From positions 25,407,189-25,471,188 of the forward strand of contig JAJEKV010000001.1 in assembly GCA_021234155.1 (NCBI GenBank): a stretch of 64,000 nt of DNA, read 5' to 3'. The position numbers were made by a program, and so were the translations under genes. The notes beneath the pieces are model-generated. The model saw only the letters and a program-made list of their open reading frames with translations. It searched no databases and was not told where the DNA came from. The DNA is from Isoetes taiwanensis (lineage: Eukaryota; Streptophyta; Lycopodiopsida; Isoetales; Isoetaceae). Position 1 is the stretch's first letter; the number at the start of each line of letters is the position of its first letter. Below are positions 35,652-46,300 of the stretch, piece by piece.

Positions 35652-35739
35652 CTGCAGTAAACCAACCAAAAATTAGCCAAAAGGGTAATCATGGCAAAGA
35701 CTAGCAGTGTCATGGGATCTTTTGAGTTATCCCCTTCAC
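35652..35739 (-). other. Structured short intron, delta (D2, 88 nt)
   Basis: Helix 35715-35723 with 35637-35645, perfect 9 bp. Donor at 35739, acceptor CTGCAG at 35652. Confidence 0.65.
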
Positions 35740-36735
35740 TCTGCCTGATACACATCAATTTAAATAGCAGAAAAAGAGAAGTTAGGATAAAGTTTAACTA
35801 GGCTGCATATGAAAAAATTACGGTGGTAATTCATGCCAGCACTAAGACTAAATGATTGAAGTCGAATAAACAGCAATATACCACCACAAGCCTTGTTGAA
35901 GCTATTATCCCCTCATCTTAGGCTTTAAAAATACCATGCAAAGATGGACCAACAAAAAAAACACAAAGAACTCGAGAAAATTGCTATAAATGTGCATATA
36001 ATGCAAGAAGGATGATGTAGGAAAGGATGTCATGATCCGAAACCAAAGAAAATATATGTTAAGTTTCCTAGGGATATAGACTTAGGTTAAGTTATAGCGG
36101 GATAATCATACAGATCTGAACCCTTTTTAAGCTTAGGCTGCATGTGAATAGAGATGACAGAGGTAATTCATGGCAGCACTAAGTCAAAGAGATTGAAGTT
36201 CCTTCAGCAGCAAATTCTACAATATGCCATGTTTAAGCAGTTATCTCCTCATCCTATTAAAGAGACCACACATGGATAGACTAGTCTAGACAAACACAAA
36301 GCATTAAGAAGAACCTTAGTAATGCATATAATACTCCATGGATGTTGAAGAAAACGCAGCTATGACATGCAATCCACATAATACATGTCCAGTTTATGCA
36401 GGATTTAAACAGAAGTTAAGATTCAGCAGGATTAAACACAGAAACGTAATCCCTTTTAAAGGTCAAGTAGAACCAGCAAAGAAGGGTTAAAGTAAAGCTA
36501 TTTCCTTATATACATGAAGCAATGATGAGCAGAGAAAGATATTTCCTTATACATTATGATCTAGAGCCATCATATCAGTACAATTTAAGTCAGCTAAGTA
36601 AGTTTACAACAAGACTTAAACTATATATGGCTAAAATACATGAGAAATAGGCATAAAGATCAGTAGGCATAGCACTATTTAGATCATATATCTAGTATAA
36701 TAAATTCCTATGCAATAAACAGCAAGATCCCAAAC

Positions 36736-37092
36736 CTGAGATAGTTGCTTGGGACCAGATGTCTCCAGATTTGTCTTGTAGTTGTTGATCTCCATGGTAG
36801 GAGTGCTGCTTAGAGCCCGGATGCTCCTATAATCAATGATTTCAACCTCAAAGATCGAATAGTGGAATTGTCATTGAGAGTTACATCAAACATCTTTGCT
36901 ACCCTCAGAGCCCCCAAATTCTCCGAGGTAGTATTGACAAAACAGGAGATATTGTAGCGTGATCACCTTTATTCTTTGCGAGCAATACAGAACATGGAAA
37001 TCAAACATTTTCATGCGTTTGGCATTTTGCCTTTTCTCATCCTCAATCTTCTTTCTTGTGGCAAGATTGAGGTCACCTTTCTTTCTCCCCAT
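36736..37092 (-). CDS. First exon, delta (MGRKKG protein, D2)
   Basis: 357 nt from ATG at 37092 to donor CTCAG|GTTTGG at 36736. Same opening as D1 (MGRKKGDLNLATRKKIEDEK). The middle frame continues LLFCQYYLGEFGGSEGSKDV in this copy. Five bases longer than D1, so at least one copy has indels. Confidence 0.55.
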
Positions 37093-37585
37093 GGCAAAGG
37101 GGAACTTGGCCGGCAAGAGGAAGAATGCAGGAACAAAGAAGGGGAAAAGCACGAATTCCTCATAAAAAATCCAATATAAGGAAGTATCTAAGTTCTCATC
37201 CTTAGCAATCCATGGGCTTAAAAAGGGTTCAAATTTACGCTTTGTTCCACCCAAACCGAATCTAAAATGCTATTTGCAGAAACCAATCCGAGATAACCAT
37301 AAGAATCATACCGGTTTTGCCAGGTAGACGCCAGACCGAGAAGTATTAGTGCATGGAATTAGGTCTGAGGTTTCTGCATTGCATGGCTGCGCAACCCTAA
37401 AACGGATTTTAGGATTATTAGACAAACCCGACCACCATACTTTCTGCAAAAAATTATTATTTTTTGAAAAGACCCCATTAGTAACTAAGAAGAGTCACCA
37501 ACAAAACTTAAAGCAGTTAAAGTTTAAGTCAAATGTTATGCAAGTTAGAACAAGTGTTTAAAATCATGAGCTTCTTTTGATCATT

Positions 37586-37616
<31 letters not shown>

Positions 37617-37620
<4 letters not shown>

Positions 37621-38150
37621 CACACTCCACAGAGAATACCGAAGTCACGCATCACCCCTGGACTTGCACATCACCAACAAAAAAATCAATAGAGCAAAAC
37701 CCTCGAAAAGCGAGGGGCTGGTCACGCGTGTCATGCGACAAAAAATAATATTTACACCTCGAAAAAGTGAGAGGCTAGTCACGCATGCCACACAACAAAA
37801 AACAACATTTACAATCATATCCACATTAAGGGAGGGTGGGTGGGAATCAAGGGAACTGCTGAGAGAGGAGAAAACGCCGACGAGAAGTCGAAGAACCTGC
37901 AAGAAAGAGCGATCCCCAAACGAACCAGAGCCCCAGAAAATGCATGCATGCATGGGAGAGATGCATGCTCGCCCATTCGAGAATACCGATCCAATGGCTC
38001 GGATCGATGGTATTATAGAAGTCAAATCAATCGCACTGACTTGTTAATGACCCATAACAATTCTTGTTATTACATAGAAGTGGCGTAGAACAATTGTGTC
38101 AATATGTATAGGTGCACACCGCCTCAAAATTGAAACAGACAGATGGAGTC
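37617..38150. repeat. U repeat, copy 3
   Basis: D2 counterpart of 22,780-23,310, upstream of the delta first exon. Confidence 0.55.
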
Positions 38151-38369
38151 GAGAGGAACGTGAAAATAGGATTTGCCAAGTGGCAGCCAAAGAAGATGAA
38201 TGACAAAGTCTTCAAATTTGCCTAGTCTTTGCGACTATTCAAGCAAGATAAATTGACCTAAGTACAATTTAATCAACCATTACACTTGCTCTTGCGGATG
38301 CCTGAAGTAATGTCCACCATTCATCCTGGAGGGTCTTGACAAGCAAGATCCTTCATCCTGCCTATATTA

Positions 38370-39316
38370 TTGCAATTTGAGCTTTATCAACAGTTTATAT
38401 ATCAAAAAGGACTCTACATCTTAATTGCACTAGCTGCTGCAATGTTTGTGCATCCCAGGAAAATAGTGGAATATGTCAAGCAAATACGAACACTTTTGAA
38501 AATGTTAACAACTTGTGGAGGTGAATGGCATAAACTACAATGTAACACGGGTGAATGTGATGAATGTGGAGTGAAGAAGATAGACACATGTCCAAAAGAG
38601 AAAGATAGAACATTAGGATATCGAATGATAACTATAAATATATGTCAACGAGCCTTCCAATGAAAGTACATCTAGAAAGCTTAGATTAGTTGATCGTAAT
38701 GGAAAAGCATTTGTTTTATTAAGAAACATAAAAAAAAATCAACTTTCTAAGTTTACAAAGTATAGTTTTACCGTATATTGATAGAGAAAACAACTTAAAA
38801 GATGTATTGAGGAACTCTTGAATAATAGTGTGTTGTTTGTTATTGACTTTCAGCCACATTGAAGCTAAGGACAGGAGTGCAATCAAAGCACTAGAATCCT
38901 TATCAGATTACTATTTTTGATCTTTAATTTAAAGACAAAAACAAAAGGCAAGCTACAAAAAATGAAAAGCGCATTTCTATGTTCCGGATGACATGAAATA
39001 TGACAATCAGTTTGTACAATATGTCTTTAAATTACAATTGGAGTGGCATAAGAATAATGGAGGTAGACACGTAAACATTCATTATGTGTGGTCACATAGT
39101 TGTGTATCTCAATTCAAATCTTCATGGATATGGTATGATTCTATAGATACCATGTTGAAAACAAAATTTGGTATAGAATTTTTACAGATCCTAACCATGG
39201 AAAATGCGCATACATGATGGAGACGCCGGTATATCAAAGTTGTGGCTTGAGATCGAGCAGAAAAATAATAATGGCTTGATAATATCAAAGTTTCACCGTA
39301 GGAAAGAGATGTCATG
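38370..39316 (+). pseudogene. Decayed transposase-like gene (D2)
   Basis: Same remnant as 23,529-24,474: Cys cluster, SQFK block, and a HGK..HDG block at about 39,196. Extra bases in the HGK region relative to D1 shift the frame at a different point. Confidence 0.4.
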
Positions 39317-39319
39317 AGG

Positions 39320-40760
39320 AGGATAATATAAGCAATACGATACCTTGATATCTCAAATGTTTTATTTTGTGCGTGGAATAATTCTCATTAGAGATTATGA
39401 TTTTATTCTCAATTCTCAATAGAGATTTATGATTTTCTCCTGTTTCCAAATTCTCGATTAATGTAATTGCACATAGTGTTCATGAAATGTACTTTATCAC
39501 AACGTTCGTTACGTTGTTACATAGCATCAGAAATCTTGCAGTCATGTGCTATTATACTTTTTAGATGTAAATCTATTGACATCTACATGTACATCTAGTT
39601 GCATTTATATATACTTGACTAGTAGGTTTACATTCGTCTATATTTAAATGTACTTGAGGAAATGAAGCCAAACAATTTACATCTACGTACCTCTATTGTA
39701 CATTAAAAACAACAATTGAATAGTTGGATGTACATCATATGTACATCGCAATATAGGTTTGTTAAGGGCCTATCTCGTCTCACCCCCTTAATCATACATT
39801 CACATACAAATCCACAGTTATAGTCACGTGATGACAAATTAAGACAGCAATGCTTACCAGGTTGTTAATACATCCATACAATTCATCCAATTCAGGCTCA
39901 TCAAGGTCTTCTATTTTCATTGAACTCAATATCCTTATACAATAAAAGAAGAGTAAGCTGTAAATCTCCATTGCATAAATTGTCGTAAATCACAAACTGG
40001 AGAATTTACGTTGTCTTTGTGCTTGACAATATCAGAAGACTTTATCATGAATAATTGTTACGTATACAAAAGCAAAAGCAGAATGTAATTTAAACTTCTT
40101 ATAAATTGCCGTGGATCACGAACTGGGTGCTTGTTATTAGTGAAACAATTTACTCTGTATATAAACTATATAAACTGTAGTCGCTAGAACAATTTATCAA
40201 TTTACTCTGGATATAAGCTTTGCAAGAAGAAGCAAGAATGTATTTATAACTTGCTCAAACCTCAAGAATAGACATGGTTTGTTGGAAGAGTCAATTTCTT
40301 GAAACAAGGCTGCCGTGGAGTATGATGGCGAATTTATCTGTTATTGCCGGAGGACCCAGAAGTAAACAAAGATCACAAATTCCATGAAGAACTGTTTATC
40401 GTTTATAAAATAGTTTCTACAGAATAATGGCTTTTTGCAAAACGTATACCATAACAAGAATACATGTTACCCTAAATCGATGCTCTGTTTTTTTGCTGGT
40501 GAATGTTGTGTCTGTACTAAAGGCTCTATCCACAAACAAGAATGGCTTGTTTCAATCTTCTGGATGAATCACCAGAGCAAGCGGCCGAACAGATCCATAT
40601 CGGATATGTAAGGTAGGCCGATCGAGTATGGAAGCGGATTGATGTTAGGGCACTTCCGGGTATCTCTGATAGAAATCCGACCCCAACAGAATCGTGCCCT
40701 CTGGCTTTATACAAGGCACCCAGACACAGGTCGCGACCCTTCAGATCGCGACCTTTAGTT
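39320..40760. other. No recognisable gene
   Basis: D2 counterpart of 24,480-25,920. Nothing supported. Confidence 0.3.
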
Positions 40761-40765
40761 CTTTT

Positions 40766-40791
40766 TAATAATAATAATAATAATAATAATA

Positions 40792-40830
<39 letters not shown>
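40766..40830. repeat. (AAT)n(ATT)n palindromic microsatellite, D2
   Basis: Same tract as 25,930-26,000, slightly shorter. Confidence 0.9.
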
Positions 40831-40970
40831 TAACTTTTCAAAAATAACTTTAACTATATTCAAAATTACAAAGGATGTTGTCATATTTCAAAGGTATGTT
40901 CTAAGTTCATATTCTCACAACTCATATGCCACAACAATGAGATAACTTTTTTTTTTCCACTTGTAGCAAT

Positions 40971-41417
40971 TTACTTCGTACCTCGCCGAGTGCGTTTACC
41001 AGTGCGCTTGAAGCGACTGTCATAAGGACCTTCGTCATGGTTGTCATTTTCTATTTTGTCATGAAGCAAATCCTCCCTATTGCCATCATTATTCCCCCCG
41101 TGTTGTGTGGAGCGTATGCTCTACACATATTTGGTGGTCCTCCTGTTGTTTGCTTGAAGATGGCACAGTGACAAGTTGGAAATGTTTGTCTCTGTAATGC
41201 TTGTTATAGATAGCTATGTTTGCTTTCGTCCAGCTATGGGCAGATTCGTATCATAATATGCTTTAGAGGCATAAATCAAGAAACCTTTGGATGTCATGTC
41301 TTCGAACACTTGTATATAACGGGTTGGTAGGTGGCTGAGCTTGAGAAATATTGCTGTATTCATAAACGTCCTATGGCGACTTTTGTGACGCTTCCCGAAT
41401 CCATACGATGCTCCCAT
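40971..41417 (-). pseudogene. Unknown minus-strand ORF with two in-frame stops
   Basis: One frame runs from at least 41417 (MGASYGFGKRHKSRHRTFMN...) to the stop at 40971-40973. It ends with an acidic then Arg/Lys-rich tail (DSRFKRTGKRTRRGTK). It is interrupted by TAG at about 41,214 and about 41,139, each a C-to-T change away from CAG. The tail looks like a nuclear localisation region. I do not recognise the family. The upstream part could start earlier or be spliced. Confidence 0.4.
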
Positions 41418-41429
41418 CGTATAAATACG

Positions 41430-42580
41430 GGAAATTCCCCTCCCATGGCGAATCCATCACCACGGAAAGGCCCTCCATCTGACTCGGACCACTTGTGATG
41501 GCCAAGTGTCCGGGTGAAGGACACGGAGGTGTCATTCGTCCCACGCCTTCTATGGGAATCCTATATAGCAGAAGCGTACATACATATTAGCACCTAGCAA
41601 CAATACTAATAAATAACATACCACCACGAAGGGTGGCCCATCATCATCAACACAACTAACAATAGAATACCAACATAACAAAGGAAATGCACCATAAATA
41701 AGGGCTCTACCCGAGGCTCAGACTCCATGGGGTCGACTGACGGTCAGGGCCTCAAGATAACAGCAGACAGAGGTAAACATGGCGTTGGCTGGCATACGGC
41801 AATGGCTATGGTAGTCCACTCCATCCGCCCCTCCTGTGCACATTTTGCAGATAGGTTGAATCATGCTATGACGTGCTTGTAGCCATCCGGAGATGCAATC
41901 CGAAGGGACTACTCCGGGTTACATCTCCCCGGTCCGATGAGGCAGGTCAGAGAGGCGTCTCCTCCTCGAGCATGATGGATCCTTGGGTGTACTAGAGAAC
42001 ACGTGCCCCCTCAATGACCCCCGCATCCGTACCCGACTTACTCCCCTAAATCCAAAGGCTGGCTCACCAGCCCGTTCGAGTCAAGGGCGTCCATATAGGC
42101 ACGTTTCCTGCGACCCAGGGAGTGCCAGACCCATACCCGACCCACAAACAGTGACCGGCTATAAGCCTAGCACACTATAGGAGTCCTGTAGCCGCGCTAG
42201 GCAAGAGCCCACCCCCGATTCACCATCATACTCGTTATTTGGTGCTGAACCACATCATAGTATCCTCAGCCAGGTTGGCTCTTGTGCATAGGCCGCATTT
42301 ACTGGGTTTTAAGGGTTCTATCTAGGAACATCTCTACTTCTAGATGGCCTTTAGGTCTCTACACACCTTTTACCCATACAACACAGGAGGAACAGAAAGA
42401 AAGCTATCCTTATATCCATCCATCCATAGCTTCGAATAGAACATAAAATAGAGATTAACCATACATCTATTCATACAAGGGTTAACCCTAGCTACCTTCT
42501 GAGCATACAAGGGTTAGTCCTATGAATATCTAGGAATCCAAGCTATCTACGTACTAACCGGGATCATTGCTAGATCTACT
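41430..42580. other. Sequence 5' of the LINE (leader or flank)
   Basis: More GC-rich than the array. No convincing open frame. It may contain the LINE 5' untranslated region, but I could not locate the element's 5' end. Confidence 0.3.
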
Positions 42581-42649
42581 ATCCCCCTTCTACCGAAAAC
42601 CTGTTTCCTAGTAGAACATAGAGGTTACAGGTTTTCGTAGAAGGGGGAT
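42581..42649 (+). other. Hairpin ending at the LINE ORF1 start codon
   Basis: Arms 42581-42604 and 42627-42649 are complementary over 23 bp with one bulged base and a 22-nt loop. The last two bases of the second arm are the AT of the ATG at 42648. Confidence 0.75.
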
Positions 42650-43334
42650 GCCCCCAAAAGCGAAGAAAGGGTATGAAGCCGAGTACAATGGGGACTCGGC
42701 AAATCTGTTGGCAGTTATGGTTGAATTGAAGCAGGAAATTTTAAACCTTAGATCAGAGGTAGAAGGAATCCGGGGGGCTTTAGATGAATTGGTGGCCCAG
42801 AACACCAATTTAAACTTACAAAAACCTTCTACAGATTTTAAGGCACAGATTGCATCTCTGGAGAACAAGCTTGCATCTTTGGTGGCAGAAACCACTAAAG
42901 AACAAATGAAAGTACACCATGCCGAGGTATCATCAGAGCAAATAGATCAAGAAGTCATGGCAAAAAATCTGACGATATCTGGCTTACATGAATCTGAAGG
43001 TGAAGATCTAACAGATACTATGAGAAGATTTTTCTCAGAAACCATGCATCTACATGATCCTCTTCATGTGTCTGCACGCAGATTGGGAAAACCCGGTTCA
43101 TATACCCGCCCAATATTAGTGAGATTCCAGACAAAAGAAGCGAGAGACCGTGTATTACACAACCGGAACGTCCTTAAGGGAGAGAAGATTTGGTTGGATC
43201 GAGATCTTACACCAGGGCAATTGGAAATCAGAAAGCTAGAATGGAGCAAAGTATAAGAAGCAAGAGAAAGAGGACTGGTTGCATACCTTGATCAAACTGG
43301 TAAGGAAATAATCAACAACAGAAAACATAAATAG
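42648..43334 (+). pseudogene. LINE ORF1 protein
   Basis: About 229 codons from ATG 42648 to TAG at 43332-43334, with a TAA at 43254-43256. Residues about 25-60 and 70-105 look coiled-coil (leucine heptads such as LKQEILNLRSEVEGI). An RRM-like segment follows (NLTISGLHESEG, then TRPILVRFQTKEARDRVL and KIWLDRDLTPGQ), as in LINE ORF1 nucleic-acid-binding chaperones. The TAA falls near the end, before a short basic tail. Confidence 0.7.
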
Positions 43335-46300
43335 GATGCAGGGGCTTTGAGAGTCAGTCTATGGAATGCACATGGACTAACCCAAGCCAAGCTAAATGCA
43401 ACAGCTGAAACATGGAAACATCAAGATCTTTTATGTATCACCGAAACATGGATACATCAGTGTCATCTTCCCCCAGACATGAACGGTTTTGTTCTTCTGG
43501 ATCAAGTCTGGAATGAGAAAACAATGGGAGCAGGGCGGGGGTTTGGAGGCATTGCCATCTACAGAAGAGCTAGCACTTCATATGAATTCCAGGTATTAAA
43601 AAAAGACCTCAACAATCAATATATATGGATCCGCATGTATGGGATTTGGGGGCAACTGTTTCTGACAACATGCTATTTTGCACCAGAGAATTCACATATA
43701 TACAACAGGCATGATCTGGATAGGGAAAATCCATTTGTAAATCTATGCTCTGACATCTTAGAATACGCACCACAGGGTGAAGTATTTGTAGCAGGAGATT
43801 TCAATGGGCGCACGGGCAGCCAACAAGCAAAGGCTTTTGATGATCTGGCAAATGTTTATCTGGATGAATTGGAAGACACCACATACAATAGAAGATCAGC
43901 AGATCTGATTTCTAATGAGATGGGTCAGAGGTTACTTGATACAATCCGCCAATTGAAAATCATAAATGGAATCAGCCCGTTCCAAGACTCTGGTAAGTTC
44001 ACATATCAGAATCATGCAGGAGCTAGTATCATTGACTATCTTTTAGCCAGAAATAAAGGCAGCATTGTAGACTTTTCTGTTGGTGAGCATCTTCCTAAAT
44101 CGGATCATGCTCCTCTGCATCTAGTGCTTAAAGCACATGAAAAATCTGAACAAAAAGCACCCCATTTCCATCCAAGGCTGAAAGTGGATTACAGACATCA
44201 CATGGCGTACCAAAACCATGTAGAAGAGCTGCTTGCTGGAGCTTTATTTTCGGGAGACCTAGAAACTGATGCAAGGAATTTTCAAGAGCTAGTATTCACT
44301 GCAGCAACAAAGGCTTTTGGTCTTACAAGAAAACATGTTAGAGGTAAACCATGCAATTTGTGGTGGGACCTGGAATGCCAAGAGGCCAGGAATAGCTTAC
44401 AACAGAATTGCATCTGTAAACCCAAGTGGTACAGGAGTCTCATCAGGAACAAAAAGCGGGCTTTTTATGCTCAAAGGCAATCAGAACTATTGGAGCAGCT
44501 AAGTAGACATCCCAAAAGTTTCTAGAACACCTTAAAAGGTAATTTAGCTCAACCAGTATTGGAAAATGAGGCACTTATTGATCTAGTCAGATCCCTTTAT
44601 GAAATAGAGGGTGCAAATAGCATGCCGAAACTGGCTCCAAATAAGGGTCTTTTCACTATAGCAGAGGTGCAAGAATGTCTAGCAAAAACAACAAACAACA
44701 AAGCGCATGATGCAGATGGTCTCTGTGTAGAGCTCTTTAAATGGAGTGGAGACAATACTCTGAAAATTCTGACAGATCTCTTAAATAAGAGTCTCATTCA
44801 AGGGCTGCCATCCAGTTGGAGGATCAACCGGGTACATCCCATTCATAAGGGAGGAGACAAGACACATGCAGGTAATTACAGAACCATTCTCATAGGAAGC
44901 GTGTTCTCTAAATTACTAGGCAGCCTTCTTGAAAGTAAATTGAGCTCATGGGCTGAACATGAGAAGGTTCGCTCACCATATCAGGCTGGTTTCATAAATC
45001 AGCATAGTATTTTGGATCATGTACTCACGCTTAGAACACTGATAGAAAAAGCAAAGGCTCCCAATGCTTCACTGTTTTTAGCATTCATTGATTTCACGAA
45101 GGCATTTGATATGGTCCAACGAAATGAGCTTGGAGATAGGCTGGCCCGAATTGGCGTCCCACAGGAACTTAGAGGGGCGGTCTCACAGCTGTATACAGAG
45201 GTACTAATCAGAGTATTATGGGATGTGGATACGGAGATAAGAAGCACCATTGGGGTTCGCCAAGGCTGCCCTCTATCTCCAACCTTGTTTGGAATCTTCA
45301 TAGACGAGCTTGATGACTGGTTGAGAGCCAGATCACTCGTAGGAACCAAGCTGGGCGCATATGTAGTGCAGCTTCTCTTATATGCGGATGATGTGGTCTT
45401 GATTGCAAACAAGAGGACACCCTTACAGGAACATCTAAACAATCTGGAGCTATTTTGTGAGGAAAAACAGATGAAGATAAATCTCTCAAAGTCCAAAATT
45501 ATGGTATTTGGCACCCAAGATAGACCAGTATTCACATATATGGGGCAGATTTTGGAGACCGTTGAGTCCTATAAATACTTGGAAATTGATATATCTTCTA
45601 ACTATAGCTGGAAAAATTGCATAAACAGGAGAGCCTCTGGAGGAAAAGCCGCCTTATACAGCATGTTGGCGAAGTGTAGCAAAGCTTCTCTTACTGATTG
45701 AAGCTTGAAGAAAATTTTATTTAAATCCCTGGTCCAAACTATAGTGTTGTATGGTGTCCCCATCTGGGGAACAGGTATCTCATCTAGGATGTGGAGACAA
45801 ATCGAAGCAGTACAAAAGCTATTCTTGAAAGAAGAACTAGGAATCAGATCACAGATCCCAAATGCTATAATGTTGGCAGAAGTAGGAATGTTTCCACTTG
45901 AACTTGAAGGATTATACCAGGCAATCAATTTCTATAATAGGGTCATGGCACAAGACACTAGATGGCTATCCCGTCAAGCAATGGTAACATCAGATTGGTA
46001 TAGAGGCCTGCAGGTGTGGGCAATCAGATGGGGCGTTGACAGTACATGGCCGCTTGAAAAACAAGAGGTCCGGGCCATGATCGAAAAGGCAGCAGTGGAT
46101 AAGCTATGGGCTATTCCGGGGAAAAGGATGTTGGAATATCAGACAAATGTTAACCATATGATCATATATGAGAGCCAGTTATATCTGAAGGCGAATATAT
46201 CTAAGATACAAATGAGATTTATTGCCAGGTACATGACAGGGTCACACAGGCTGGAAATTGAAATTGGCAGATGGGCAAAAATTCCAGTGGAAGATCGTGC

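Larger units (their letters stand above)
35305..37588 (-). repeat. Delta unit of D2
   Basis: Second copy of the delta unit: first exon 37,092-36,736, structured intron 35,739-35,652, terminal hairpin 35,389-35,419. It differs from D1 mainly at CAG/CTG positions and in A-tract length (about 29 against 17). Confidence 0.6.
3985..38150 (-). repeat. Degenerate tandem array of an unrecognised intron-rich gene family
   Basis: At least ten units or partial units follow one another on minus. They are marked by a short structured intron (positions listed separately) and, in most, by a terminal-exon hairpin. Order from low coordinate: zeta, alpha1, alpha2, beta/gamma chimera, beta, delta, gamma without its 5'-proximal middle, gamma, beta, delta. 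Coding character is shown by exons with open frames between good splice sites: a 129-nt exon starting LWEMLTQASA, exons starting VTG(S/F), and first exons starting MGR(K/R)KG. No member gives one uninterrupted protein. I do not recognise the family. The basic, Lys/Arg-rich first exon suggests a nuclear or nucleic-acid-binding protein, but that is inference. Confidence 0.55.
29129..41176. repeat. 12-kb direct repeat, copy D2
   Basis: Second copy of 14,296-26,346. In this copy the flanks look original: the gamma unit continues into its terminal exon on the left, and the minus-strand tail ORF continues beyond 41,176 on the right. D2 is therefore likely the source and D1 the derived copy. Confidence 0.85.

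Noticed and set aside
3987-35739. Structured introns as group I, group II or known riboswitch
   Set aside because: No group II domain V, no group I core and no TPP-type CUGAGA motif. GT...AG ends and a branch-like site point to spliceosomal introns.
4002-35739. First reading of the short intron as an exon starting KVKG
   Set aside because: Frames end in stops in most copies, while CTAAY plus a pyrimidine/G tract plus CAG near the other end fits an intron 3' end.
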